The notes: generated by a model from the sequence alone, not told the origin. DNA of 19,536 nucleotides from an uncultured Eubacteriales bacterium (GCA_902465495.1 CABQND010000041.1:1-19536), one strand, 5' to 3'. Shown: positions 1 to 8,790, counted from the first letter of the stretch. Numbers and translations are program-made.

Positions 1-28
1 CTGATAATTTTGACTCGGGATGCATTGA
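1..28 (+). repeat. Exact 28-base duplicate of 225-252 at the window edge
   Basis: The first 28 bases are identical to bases 225-252, which lie inside the GH130 gene and encode the stretch ending at its EDPR motif. Identity stops exactly at base 28: the next two bases are AA here and GG at 253-254. Here the copy sits in a different reading frame from the gene that follows, and in the GH130 frame it brings stop codons at 2-4, 5-7, 11-13 and 26-28. It therefore replaces the natural N-terminal coding sequence. A contig-end assembly error is the simplest reading. A true short duplication cannot be excluded. Confidence 0.85.
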
Positions 29-37
29 AAAAACGAG

Positions 38-1003
38 GTGAATGACTGGGAAAGCCTTTGTGTGCTGAATCCTGCCGTGATTTATGATGACGATAAAAAG
101 TTTAAAATGCTGTATCGAGCGGCGGGGCAAGACGAAACGCATTACATATATTTGGGCTTAGCGGAATCAGATGACGGGTATCATTTTAAAAGGATGAGCG
201 ATAAGCCTGTACTTTCACCCACTCCTGATAATTTTGACTCGGGATGCATTGAGGATCCGCGCCTTATCAAGATCGGAGAGTGGTACTATCTTACGTACGC
301 ATCGCGCGCATATGCACCCGGGCAGTACTGGAAACCGAACTGGAAGTTTTTGGGTGATCCTCCCGCAGGCGGACCGTATTTTCTGCGGAAAAACGTATCT
401 TTGACGAATTTGGCGATCAGTAAAGACTTGATTCACTGGAAAAAACTGGGGCGGATCACCGATTCGCGGTTTGATGATCGAGATGTGATTCTTTTCCCTG
501 AAAAGGTAAACGGAAAGTGGGTGAAGCTTTCGAGGGGAATGGAGCGTTGCGGGGAAGGATATCCCAATAAAAATCCTGCGATTTGGATCAGCTTTTCGGA
601 CGACATGATGGAATGGGACAATTATTCATTGCTGATGCAAGGTGAACAGGATTGGGAAGATAAAAAGATCGGGGGCAGCTGTCCTCCCATAAAAACGGAG
701 CGGGGCTGGTTATTTATATATCACGGGGTAGCCAATGCGGACGGAGCATACCGTGTAGGTGCCGTTCTGCTGGATTTGAACGATCCTCAAAAAGTAATAG
801 CGCGCACGAAAGAATTTTTGATGGAGCCGGAATACGAGTACGAGACGAGCGGTTTTTATAACGGCTGCGTATTTCCGACGGGCAATGTTGTGGTGGACGG
901 CACGCTGTATCTGTATTACGGAGCGGCGGACAAAAACATTTGTGTTGCGACCTGTGATTTTGAAAATTTGCTGGATTTTCTTGACAAAAAATGCAGAGTA
1001 TAA
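38..1003 (+). CDS. GH130 family beta-mannoside phosphorylase/mannosidase, N-terminus disrupted
   Basis: Intracellular glycosidase of family GH130 (Glyco_hydro_130), whose members split beta-linked mannosides by phosphorolysis or hydrolysis. There is no signal peptide. The five-bladed propeller pattern is visible: NPAVIY at residues 11-16, LYRA at 25-28, GLAESDDGYHF at 40-50 and the hallmark EDPR at 72-75. Later blades carry LFPEKVNGKW, then KIGGSCPPIK followed by FIYHG, and GAVLLDL. The Lys and His of the last pair are 19 residues apart, a spacing I associate with phosphorylase members, but subfamily cannot be assigned by eye. The frame is open from base 29, and residues before the GTG at 38 (K-N-E) also fit the family, so the GTG is probably not the native start; the true N-terminus is lost in the duplicated edge. 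It is the first visible gene of the operon, 9 bases ahead of the binding protein, which suggests it processes the imported oligosaccharide. Confidence 0.88.
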   Translation: MNDWESLCVLNPAVIYDDDKKFKMLYRAAGQDETHYIYLGLAESDDGYHFKRMSDKPVLSPTPDNFDSGCIEDPRLIKIGEWYYLTYASRAYAPGQYWKPNWKFLGDPPAGGPYFLRKNVSLTNLAISKDLIHWKKLGRITDSRFDDRDVILFPEKVNGKWVKLSRGMERCGEGYPNKNPAIWISFSDDMMEWDNYSLLMQGEQDWEDKKIGGSCPPIKTERGWLFIYHGVANADGAYRVGAVLLDLNDPQKVIARTKEFLMEPEYEYETSGFYNGCVFPTGNVVVDGTLYLYYGAADKNICVATCDFENLLDFLDKKCRV

Positions 1004-1012
1004 GGAGATAAG

Positions 1013-2362
1013 ATGAAACGGATTTTCAAATTGTTGTGCGGGGCAGTGTTGGGAGCGTCGATGCTTTTATCTGTGGCCGCATGCGGCGGCTCATCGTCAG
1101 ATGTGCTTTATGTTCTTTCGTTTAAGCCGGAATATAACGAGATATTCGAAGAGGTGAATGAAATTTTTCTTGCGGAGAACCCGGAGATCAAGTCTGTCGA
1201 TTATAAGACGGTAGATACCAACAATTATAATACGATATTCACTTCGCGCATTCAGAGCGGATATCTGGACGTATTCACTTCCGAAGTGACGTACATGATG
1301 CAGGGCACAAACAACTATATGCTGCCGTTGGAACATCGGGATTACATGGATGATATCAAGGAAGAATATCTGACGCAGGGCAGTTTTTACGATCCTGCGG
1401 CGGGAGGGGATGCGCAGCTTCTGACACTCCCGATCGAACAGGTAGCGAACGTAGTTTATTATAATAAGGATATTTTTGAAGAGTACGGTTTGGAAGTTCC
1501 GACGACTTGGGAAGAATTTCAGAATGTTTGTCAGACGTTTGCAAACGCGGCGCGGTATCCGGTACTGGATAAGACGCCTATCGAATCGCCGATCATATTC
1601 GGAGGGAAATCGGAGTGGCCGAGCATGACGATTTTGAATTCGGTGGTAGCGGACGTGATTGAGATCAATCAGCCGGGCTTTTTTGATAATATTGTCAATT
1701 ATGATACGGATGAAAGCATTCGTTTCAACAACGAAAACTGGCTGGAAGTATTCGAGAAGATGCAGACGATCGGCACGGAATATGTGGACGACAGTATTTA
1801 CGGATTGGATTACACATATGCCGCGACCTATTTTTCGGTCGGGAACACCGTAACGGGCAAGAAATATCCGATGATGATAGACGGTTCGTGGGTGCAGTCG
1901 CAGATCAGAGGCGATTTTGAAGTAGGCGCGTTTGCGTTGCCTGCGGTTTCCGATCCGACGAATGCGGACGGGAAGAAAAATCTTTCGGTAAAGACGGGCA
2001 CGACGCTTTCGGTGTTCAACGGTTCGAAGAAGCAGCAAGCGGCGCAGAATTATCTGGGAATTTTCTTCCGCGATGAAATTTATCAAAAGTTTGTGGATTT
2101 TGCCAAGACGCCTTCGGTGAAGGAGACGGTCACGCAGAGCGATGCGCTGGTGAACAGCATATTTGACGAAAGCAAATATACATTGGTGCAGGCATACGAT
2201 TCGAGGATGCCGCGGTATTTCCCGCTGGTATCGGCGTCGGAAGTGACCAGCCTCATGAAGGGAAGCATCACGCCGCAGACGGTGGCGGATACGCTGCAAA
2301 ACAAAGTCGAGCAGGGCAAAGAGGATTGGCAGAAGTATACGGGGCTTTCGCACACGAAATAA
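1013..2362 (+). CDS. Sugar ABC transporter substrate-binding lipoprotein
   Basis: Extracellular solute-binding protein of the carbohydrate type (SBP family 1), which captures an oligosaccharide outside the cell and delivers it to the two permeases that follow. A lipoprotein signal is clear: basic MKR, hydrophobic core, lipobox VAAC with Cys24 as the lipid-modified residue, then a Gly/Ser spacer. The mature part shows typical elements: an N-terminal YVLSFKPEYNEIFEEVNEIF segment, VVYYNKDIFEEYGLEVPTTWEEF (hinge-proximal motif around residues 145-170) and GSWVQSQI near residue 290. The length of 449 residues is normal for the family. Start ATG is preceded by TAAGGAGAT at good spacing. The ligand cannot be read from sequence; the adjacent GH130 gene suggests a manno-oligosaccharide. 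Confidence 0.93.
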   Translation: MKRIFKLLCGAVLGASMLLSVAACGGSSSDVLYVLSFKPEYNEIFEEVNEIFLAENPEIKSVDYKTVDTNNYNTIFTSRIQSGYLDVFTSEVTYMMQGTNNYMLPLEHRDYMDDIKEEYLTQGSFYDPAAGGDAQLLTLPIEQVANVVYYNKDIFEEYGLEVPTTWEEFQNVCQTFANAARYPVLDKTPIESPIIFGGKSEWPSMTILNSVVADVIEINQPGFFDNIVNYDTDESIRFNNENWLEVFEKMQTIGTEYVDDSIYGLDYTYAATYFSVGNTVTGKKYPMMIDGSWVQSQIRGDFEVGAFALPAVSDPTNADGKKNLSVKTGTTLSVFNGSKKQQAAQNYLGIFFRDEIYQKFVDFAKTPSVKETVTQSDALVNSIFDESKYTLVQAYDSRMPRYFPLVSASEVTSLMKGSITPQTVADTLQNKVEQGKEDWQKYTGLSHTK

Positions 2363-2380
2363 AGGGACGGTGGAATTGTT

Positions 2381-3292
2381 TTGAAAAGGATCAAACAGAG
2401 CAGATTAAAGACGACGCCTCTCGTAAATCCGTATATTGCCATACTGGCGACGCTGCCGGCGCTTATCAGCATAGTGGTATTGGCGATGCTGCCTGCCGTT
2501 GTCAATCTGGCGATCAGTTTTACCGATTACCATGGAGTCGGGCAGCCGTTCGAATTTGTCGGCTTTGAAAATTTTGTAAAAGTTTTTTCGGTGCGTGATG
2601 CGGCAGTGAGCGTATGGGATTCCCTGCGCAACACGCTGGTGTTTTGCGTAGGCGTCGTGATCATACAGCAGGCGCTCTCGTTGGGCATGGCATTGATCGT
2701 AAACCGCAAGTTCCGCGGCAGGTCTTTTTTCCGCGCACTGTATTTTATGCCCACGATTTTGGGCGTTTCGGTCGTCGGCTTTACCTGGCAGTTGGTTTTT
2801 GATCCCGTTTCGGGCCCGATCGCGACCATTCTTGCAAAATTTGACAAGGCTTCTCCCTTGCTCGGGCAAGACGGACTGAGCATGGCGCTTGTGATCGTCG
2901 TAGCGATCTGGGCAAACTTCGGCTATGCCATGGTCGTGTACATAGCGGGGCTGCAGAATATCAGCGACGACGTGCGCGAGGCGGCGGCTCTGGACGGTGC
3001 GAACGGATGGCAGATGCTTCGTTATGTCACGCTCCCGCTTCTCCGGAGCACTTTGACCATCAATTTCTGGATCTCCATCAGCGGCACGCTCGCGATGTTT
3101 GACATCATATACGTGCTGACGGACGGTACGGCGGGAACGACGACATTTGCGCTGTACATATTCAAAATGGCGACGAACAGTTCCTCCAATCAGGGCGAGG
3201 CGGCGGCGCTGTACATTTATTTTTCGATATTTGTCACGGCGATCATGTTGCTTTTCAATTTCCTGTTCCGGAGAAAGGAGGAGACGAATTGA
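2381..3292 (+). CDS. Sugar ABC transporter permease (MalF/UgpA type)
   Basis: First inner-membrane permease of a CUT1-type sugar importer. The 303-residue protein has about six hydrophobic helices, starting at roughly residues 18-42. The cytoplasmic coupling loop EAAALDGANGWQMLRYVTLP begins at Glu200 and matches the family EAA-x3-G motif that docks the ATPase. It starts at TTG 2381, 18 bases after the binding-protein stop and behind a weak purine-rich GGGACGG; no earlier or better ATG exists in frame that keeps the first helix. It overlaps the next permease by 4 bases (TTGA), so the two are translationally coupled. No ATP-binding gene is present in this window. Confidence 0.93.
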   Translation: MKRIKQSRLKTTPLVNPYIAILATLPALISIVVLAMLPAVVNLAISFTDYHGVGQPFEFVGFENFVKVFSVRDAAVSVWDSLRNTLVFCVGVVIIQQALSLGMALIVNRKFRGRSFFRALYFMPTILGVSVVGFTWQLVFDPVSGPIATILAKFDKASPLLGQDGLSMALVIVVAIWANFGYAMVVYIAGLQNISDDVREAAALDGANGWQMLRYVTLPLLRSTLTINFWISISGTLAMFDIIYVLTDGTAGTTTFALYIFKMATNSSSNQGEAAALYIYFSIFVTAIMLLFNFLFRRKEETN

Positions 3293-4143
3293 CGAAGTGT
3301 AAGAAATTGCGCAAAGAACCTGTGTGGGCGACAGCGCTTTTTACGGCGATCCTTATTGTAATGGCGATCATCATGATCTATCCGCTGTTGCTTGTTCTGA
3401 ACGTATCTTTAAAGTCGCAGGAAGAATTTCTGATGAACCCGTCGGGTGTGTTTTCGTTGAAAAGTCTTTCAGAGCTTTTTGCGAACTATTCGGATGCCTT
3501 TGAAACGATGAATGTATTCGGCAGATTGCTGTATACGGTTGTAATGACGGTAGGATCGGCGCTGATCTCCTGTGTCGTGATCACGTTGGTGGCTTTCCCT
3601 TTGGCGCGGAATCATTTCAAAGGCTCCGGAAAGGTATTCGGGTTTATCCTGATTTCGATGTTTTTCCCTGGCAGCCTGGTTGCGAACATTTTTCTCGTGC
3701 AGAATCTTGGCTTATATAATAATCCGGTCGTATTGATTATATTCTGGGGGTTTGGCGGACTGACCGTCTACATATTCATGACGATGCAGTTTATCCGAGA
3801 ACTTCCGAAAGATCTGGACGAAGCGGCATTTATTGACGGGTGCGGGTATTTTCATTATATTTTCGGATTTATCATCCGTCTGAGCATGCCTATTCTTTCC
3901 ACGGTTTTTATTCTCAAACTGGTAGGTGCGTGGAACGATTTTCTGACTCCGTATATTTATCTTATCGAAGATAAATTTATGACGATCTCTACGGGGTTAT
4001 TTGCGTTCAAAGGACAGTTTTCGTCCAACTGGCCGGGATTGTCGGCGGCGACGTTTACAGTAGCGCTTCCCGTGATCGTGCTGTACATATTTTTGCAGCG
4101 TTATATTATCGACGGTATGGCGGCAGGCGCGTTGAAAGGATAA
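3289..4143 (+). CDS. Sugar ABC transporter permease (MalG type, carbohydrate)
   Basis: Second permease of the same importer, pairing with the MalF-type subunit in the membrane. It has 284 residues and about six hydrophobic segments. After the first helix it carries the periplasmic-loop pattern usual for this subunit (SLKSQEEFLMNPSGVFSL). The coupling loop EAAFIDGCGYFHYIFGFIIR begins at Glu178 and fits the EAA-x3-G motif, followed by the conserved LSMPIL. The start is TTG at 3289, overlapping the preceding stop by 4 bases, behind an excellent AAAGGAGGA site at about 3274-3282. Both permeases using TTG is a small peculiarity of this operon and may tune their level below that of the binding protein. 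The regulator starts 4 bases downstream. Confidence 0.93.
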   Translation: MTKCKKLRKEPVWATALFTAILIVMAIIMIYPLLLVLNVSLKSQEEFLMNPSGVFSLKSLSELFANYSDAFETMNVFGRLLYTVVMTVGSALISCVVITLVAFPLARNHFKGSGKVFGFILISMFFPGSLVANIFLVQNLGLYNNPVVLIIFWGFGGLTVYIFMTMQFIRELPKDLDEAAFIDGCGYFHYIFGFIIRLSMPILSTVFILKLVGAWNDFLTPYIYLIEDKFMTISTGLFAFKGQFSSNWPGLSAATFTVALPVIVLYIFLQRYIIDGMAAGALKG

Positions 4144-4147
4144 CGGT

Positions 4148-5203
4148 ATGGCGAAAAAAGTTACATTTCAGACGATTGCGGATGAATTGAACGTTTCCAA
4201 AGGGCTGGTTTCGCTGGCGATGCGCAATAAATACGGCGTGAGCGAGGAGATGCGTTCAAAGATTGTGCTCAAAGCGATCGAGCTCGGATACGAATTCAAG
4301 CAAAACATGCAAAAACAAAAGAAGAACATTACTCTTCTTGTCAAGAACATGGGCATTTTGAACGAAGATTTCTGGCGGAGATGTATCCTGGGGATCGAAA
4401 CAGAGTGTGCGAACGAAAATGTCGGCTTTACCATTCTCGGATGGATGAGCCTCAACGACGGGGAAGACATTTCCATGAACATTCTCAGCGAAAAATGCCA
4501 GGGGCTGATCGTGCTCAATCAGTGTCAGCGTTCCATTGTCGAGCGGATCAGCCGGCTGAGCATTCCCATTGTTTTTGTAGACATGATCAATCCTTTGGAA
4601 GTTTCTTCCGATCAGGTCATGGCAAACAATTTCAATGCGGGAATGCAGGCGGTGAATTATCTTTTGGAGAAAGGACACCGCAATATACTTTTATTCGGAA
4701 ACATTGATTACAGCTTTTCCTTTTTACAGCGCTATTACGGTTGCATGAAGGCGATCAAACGTGCGCAAAAGCGCGGTGAACCGGTAAGCCATGTAAACAT
4801 CATCGATTGTGTAAAGACGCATCTGATCGACGACGTTTATCAGGACGATGAGAGCGATCTTTGCAATGATGCGGCGCTGTGCAGGTATCTGGAAGAGAAC
4901 GGCGAGATGACCGCGATCGTCTGTTTCAATGACAGTATTTTGCGGCGAGTGCTTTCCATTCTTAAAAAGCGCAGGCTGTGCGTTCCGGAAGATATTTCAT
5001 TGATCAGCATTGACAATGTGCAGTGCTCGGAAGATAACGACATCACTTCGGTCGATATCCCCAAATCGGAACTGGGTGTCCAGGCAGTGCGCATGCTCAT
5101 GGAACGCATCGAAAACAGGCGAACCAATTCGGTCAGCCTGGAATTGAACACAACAATAGCGGAAAGAAATTCGGTAAAGGATCTCAATCATGAAAAAAAT
5201 TAA
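4148..5203 (+). CDS. LacI family transcriptional regulator
   Basis: DNA-binding sugar-responsive regulator of the LacI/GalR family, 351 residues. The N-terminal helix-turn-helix spans about residues 4-25 (VTFQTIADELNVSKGLVSLA), then a hinge region ending KAIELGYEF. The recognition helix departs from the usual TVSRVL form, reading GLVSLAM. The effector-binding periplasmic-protein-like domain fills the rest, with GLIVLNQ, IPIVFVDMINP, NFNAGMQAVNYLLEKGHRNILLFG, TAIVCFNDSI, VPEDISLISIDN and ITSVDIPKSELGVQAVRML all at expected places. ATG 4148 follows AAAGGA at 7 bases' spacing. It lies inside the operon between transporter and enzymes, and its last 14 bases overlap the next gene, so it is probably autoregulated with the operon. 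Its operator is not visible because the operon promoter lies outside the window. It could act as repressor or, as some relatives do, activator. Confidence 0.93.
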   Translation: MAKKVTFQTIADELNVSKGLVSLAMRNKYGVSEEMRSKIVLKAIELGYEFKQNMQKQKKNITLLVKNMGILNEDFWRRCILGIETECANENVGFTILGWMSLNDGEDISMNILSEKCQGLIVLNQCQRSIVERISRLSIPIVFVDMINPLEVSSDQVMANNFNAGMQAVNYLLEKGHRNILLFGNIDYSFSFLQRYYGCMKAIKRAQKRGEPVSHVNIIDCVKTHLIDDVYQDDESDLCNDAALCRYLEENGEMTAIVCFNDSILRRVLSILKKRRLCVPEDISLISIDNVQCSEDNDITSVDIPKSELGVQAVRMLMERIENRRTNSVSLELNTTIAERNSVKDLNHEKN

Positions 5204-7169
5204 ATTATTATCTCTTGTATTGGTATTGGTGGCAATAATCGGTGTATTTGCCGCGTGCGGGGGAAAGGAAGAAGACCCGACCGGTCCCGTGGACCCTGTT
5301 CCGGAAACACCCGGAGGCGGGGAGGAGGAAACAGAGCAGAAACCCGAATTTGACGATGCGGGCAATCGCTATGTCGATCTCGTGACGGAGGATAGTTCGG
5401 GGGGCTTCACCTACAATGGCGTCAATGCGTTTTTGGAAGGTTATGACACATACGGTCCCTTTGAAGATGTTCATTCGGATATCCCGTTTACGTTTGCGGA
5501 CGGGCGGGAAGCGAGGGATGTTCTCGGATTCGTGCATGCGGGCGGGCAGTATAATTTTACCGAACAGCCGTATCTGACCGAGGGAGCGAATATCATTCGC
5601 AATGACATCGGCTCGCGGGTGATCAAGCTTTTCTTGGGCAGTGACATTGCGGACCAGTATTCATTCAACGAAAACTGGGGTTCATACGAAAGCCTGACAG
5701 AACTTTTGCAGGAAGACGAGATCCGCGACGTACTGGGCATGGATTTTACGACGGTCGTGATGGTGGCGTATGAGTTTGACCGTTTGCAATGGAACATTAC
5801 GACGGACGTCGCGCAATCGGAGCTTTCCCGCGTGCAAAAAGAGTTTTATGATTTCACAAAAGAGCTGATCGCATCTTTCAACGGTTCGGGCAAGACTTTT
5901 GTGCTGCAGAACTGGGAAGGGGACAACGAGCTGAAAGAAGCGCTTGCAAAAGTTGCCGACGGATCGGCGGACGAGCAGACGATCATTGACAATTATATTG
6001 CATACAACAATGCGCGGCAGGCGGGGATCGAGCAGGCGCGCGAAGAATTGTTTGCGACAGGAAACTATGCGCGTGTCGAGGTGCTCGGCGCGTTGGAGAT
6101 CAACTATATTTCCTATCCTTCGGCAGAAAAGAAGCTGATCGATGTCGTCGTACCGTATTCGGATGCGGACCTGTTCTCTTTCTCTGATTGGTCGACGAGC
6201 AATGCATCCCTTGAACAAGATCTGGAAACATATCTTGCACAGATCAATAAAAATCCTGACCGTCAGGGGGAGAATGCGGCGACATACAACGATATTTATT
6301 TAGGGGAATACGGGCGCAAGGAGTATTATAATGCTTCCTCGCCCAGCGAAGAAGAGCAGTTCAATTATTCGGTGGAAACGGCGAAGATCGCGGTCAATAA
6401 GGGATTGCGGTATGTGTGTTATTGGTCGTTGATGTGCAACGAACGCAAGGAAGCCTCGACGGCGCGCCCCGCCAATGAAGATATGCAGGGATTTTGGCTC
6501 ATTAAACCGGACGGTGTATTTACGGAAACATTCTGGTATTTCAAAGGGCTTTTGGAGAATAAGAACTTTCTTGCGGGCGGAGAAAAACCCAAAGTGATCC
6601 TGCGTCAGCCCGATCCGGCGGAAGAGCCTATTCCGTTCCCGGACGATCCGAGCGATATCCTGTTCTTTGATAATTTTGATGATGTCGATCTCGACGAAAA
6701 TCCTGCGCCCGAAATGAACACGAAATGGGAAGCGTATTCGGACGGCATGCAGTACGACCACATCAAGGCGGCAGATCAGCCGATGCTTTCCCGTTATTTT
6801 GAAAAATACGGCTTGACGCCCGAAATCGGGTTTACGGTAGTGCAGAAAAAGCATAACAATCCAGAAGAAGAATACATCCAGTACCGTGTCGTGCGCAGCA
6901 GTGAGGATGCGGAAGGAAAATTCGTGATGCAGGGATTTTTGTACGATCCCACGCCAAAATCCAATATCAAGGTAGTCGGCACGAAAAACGGAACCGATTA
7001 TGAGCCGCTGGAGTCGGTGTATATGACCGATAAGACGGGCGAATACGGTTACCTGTATGTTACGACAAAGATTCCCGTCGGTTATACGAGCATCCGTGTC
7101 CTGTTTACGAATACGAAAGCAGGCAACTCGTGGGATCCGCTCATTTGCCGCGTGGCTTTTGTAAAATAA
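5190..7169 (+). CDS. Lipoprotein, putative GH-A-type glycoside hydrolase with C-terminal beta-sandwich
   Basis: No named family is recognised. A lipoprotein signal is plain (hydrophobic core, lipobox FAAC, Cys23), followed by a Pro/Gly/Glu-rich linker to about residue 60, so it should sit on the outer face of the membrane. Residues about 75-455 look like a (beta/alpha)8 barrel: GSRVIK near 141-146, LQNWEGDN with Glu243 as candidate acid/base, YLGEYG with Glu373 as candidate nucleophile, and YWSLMCNE on a final strand. A gap of 130 residues between the two Glu suits clan GH-A. The remaining roughly 170 residues begin FFDNFDD and resemble a binding beta-sandwich that is also seen in the next gene. 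The barrel is clearly paralogous to the lipoprotein at 8787. ATG 5190 overlaps the LacI gene by 14 bases and follows AAAGGA. Catalysis is inferred, not shown. Confidence 0.7.
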   Translation: MKKIKLLSLVLVLVAIIGVFAACGGKEEDPTGPVDPVPETPGGGEEETEQKPEFDDAGNRYVDLVTEDSSGGFTYNGVNAFLEGYDTYGPFEDVHSDIPFTFADGREARDVLGFVHAGGQYNFTEQPYLTEGANIIRNDIGSRVIKLFLGSDIADQYSFNENWGSYESLTELLQEDEIRDVLGMDFTTVVMVAYEFDRLQWNITTDVAQSELSRVQKEFYDFTKELIASFNGSGKTFVLQNWEGDNELKEALAKVADGSADEQTIIDNYIAYNNARQAGIEQAREELFATGNYARVEVLGALEINYISYPSAEKKLIDVVVPYSDADLFSFSDWSTSNASLEQDLETYLAQINKNPDRQGENAATYNDIYLGEYGRKEYYNASSPSEEEQFNYSVETAKIAVNKGLRYVCYWSLMCNERKEASTARPANEDMQGFWLIKPDGVFTETFWYFKGLLENKNFLAGGEKPKVILRQPDPAEEPIPFPDDPSDILFFDNFDDVDLDENPAPEMNTKWEAYSDGMQYDHIKAADQPMLSRYFEKYGLTPEIGFTVVQKKHNNPEEEYIQYRVVRSSEDAEGKFVMQGFLYDPTPKSNIKVVGTKNGTDYEPLESVYMTDKTGEYGYLYVTTKIPVGYTSIRVLFTNTKAGNSWDPLICRVAFVK

Positions 7170-7188
7170 TAAAATCGGAGGAAAAAGG

Positions 7189-8790
7189 ATGAAAAAACTG
7201 ATCACGATCGTGCTGGCCGCAATGCTTGCGGCGGCGACGGCGTCCGTCCCCGTGTTCGCGGCGGAGACGCAGACGTACATTTTGCGGGATAATTTCGGCG
7301 CGGCGCCTCTTGCGCGTTCTTTTTCGCAAGACATGGAAATCACGGAGCTGAATGCCGAGCTCAATTCTTACTCCAAATACGGCTTTGCCGCGCATTTGAA
7401 ATCTTCTGCGACGGGGCGCGAATATATCGAATACGATGTCGACGGCGTCACGGAAGCGGAAGTATCGGTGCTGGCGGCGGAATCTGTGTTTGGCGCCAAC
7501 CACGGTTGGGGTGTGTCGTTGGGTGTTGCGGAAAAGACAACGGATAATCCGGTAAACAACACCGGGAACATCAATCTCAACATGATCTCGCCCATTTATC
7601 TGAGCGAGGACGGCAAGCCTTTCCTGTTTTATGAAAACAACTGGTGGGGATACATTGCGGAACCGAAATACAGCTTCATTCCCGCCCCCGGTTCGATCGA
7701 TGTCGCAAATAAGCTTCGCCAGTTCACGGTCCCCGACGAAGTGCAGGGCGTCGTGGACGAGGATGGGTTCACCATCCTTGAAGCGGGATATTTGTATCCG
7801 ATGATCAACCTCGAATATCGCACCCAAGCGGACGGGGAATGGATCCCCATGAGTTTGGACTCGTCCTGCTATGCGATCACGGATGCGGAGTTTGTCGGTG
7901 CGGATAAAATGTACAATGTTACGGTGGAGATCACCGACATTCCTGCGGATGCGATCAGTATCCGAATCGGTGCAAACTATATCCGTCAGACGCTGAAACC
8001 TTCATCGGAAAACGATAAAGAACCGGACGTTTATACGGCATTCCCGCGCAGGCCGGATGAATCACTGTTTGTCACGGGCGTTAAACTCACATTGGACACC
8101 GAATATACGGGCGGCTTTGAAGAGCTGGAACAGACGGGCATCGAGGTCGATGCGGCCGATACGATGCGTTATTATGCGATCGGCGAAGAATTCAGCGCGG
8201 ACGGACTCAAATTCTACGACGTTTACAACGGCGGCATCAAGGAAGAAAATGCGGATATCGAACAGTTCACGATCGACAGCAGTGCTTTTGATGCGTATGC
8301 GCCCGGTACATATTCCATCAAGGTAAAGAAGGGCGATTTTGAGGACAGCTATAACGTGCGTGTGGAAAAGCCGTCCGAACTCATTTTGGATACATCCGCA
8401 CTCGATTTGAGTCTTGAAGCGGGCGAAACGTTCTCGGTCGAAGGGCTGACGGTCAAAGCAAAGACCAACGTTCCTTTGCGCGGCGAAGTTGAAACGACCG
8501 TTTCCGCGGGGAAATACGTGGTCGATACCCAATCCGTGGATACATCCAAAGCGGGAACCTATACGGTGACCGTTACGGTCGGCACGGGTACGAATGCGGT
8601 GAGTGCAAGTTTTGATGTGACCGTTACCGGCGAAACGGGCAACGGGAATACAGACGGCAATACAGACGGCAATACGGACGAAACGAGCGGCGGCTGCGGC
8701 AGCGCGGTATCGGCGGTATGGCTGGCGGGCGGCGCGGCTTTTGTCGGAATTTTTGCGGTGATCGCGGTGAAGAAAAGGAAGAATTCATGA
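7189..8790 (+). CDS. Secreted surface protein with beta-sandwich and Ig-like domains, GGCG C-terminal anchor
   Basis: Function not known; probably a cell-surface glycan-binding or presenting protein. A signal peptide (MKKL start, cleavage near VFA-AET, about residue 24) precedes a beta-sandwich of roughly residues 28-290 that starts with DNF, like the C-terminal domain of the preceding lipoprotein. Two bacterial Ig-like modules of the Big_3 kind follow, about 295-400 and 400-485, each ending in the GTY-x-V strand pattern. A short Asn-Thr-Asp-Gly repeat linker leads to a tail of GGCG (Cys503), a hydrophobic helix and KKRK at the end. That tail occurs on two other proteins here and should hold the protein at the envelope. 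The start follows CGGAGG, 19 bases after the previous gene; the stop overlaps the next start by 4 bases (ATGA). Confidence 0.75.
   Translation: MKKLITIVLAAMLAAATASVPVFAAETQTYILRDNFGAAPLARSFSQDMEITELNAELNSYSKYGFAAHLKSSATGREYIEYDVDGVTEAEVSVLAAESVFGANHGWGVSLGVAEKTTDNPVNNTGNINLNMISPIYLSEDGKPFLFYENNWWGYIAEPKYSFIPAPGSIDVANKLRQFTVPDEVQGVVDEDGFTILEAGYLYPMINLEYRTQADGEWIPMSLDSSCYAITDAEFVGADKMYNVTVEITDIPADAISIRIGANYIRQTLKPSSENDKEPDVYTAFPRRPDESLFVTGVKLTLDTEYTGGFEELEQTGIEVDAADTMRYYAIGEEFSADGLKFYDVYNGGIKEENADIEQFTIDSSAFDAYAPGTYSIKVKKGDFEDSYNVRVEKPSELILDTSALDLSLEAGETFSVEGLTVKAKTNVPLRGEVETTVSAGKYVVDTQSVDTSKAGTYTVTVTVGTGTNAVSASFDVTVTGETGNGNTDGNTDGNTDETSGGCGSAVSAVWLAGGAAFVGIFAVIAVKKRKNS
8645..8680 (+). repeat. 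Tandem 12-base repeat encoding Asn-Thr-Asp-Gly linker
   Basis: Three near-identical 12-base units (AATACAGACGGC and variants) follow each other in frame and encode the flexible linker just before the GGCG membrane tail of the Ig-like surface protein. Such in-frame repeats can change copy number by slippage without breaking the gene. The edges are approximate. Confidence 0.6.

Noticed and set aside
1097..2353. 418-residue reverse-strand open frame opposite the binding protein
   Set aside because: Shadow of a clear solute-binding lipoprotein gene; composition is Arg/Ile-rich and lacks a start context.
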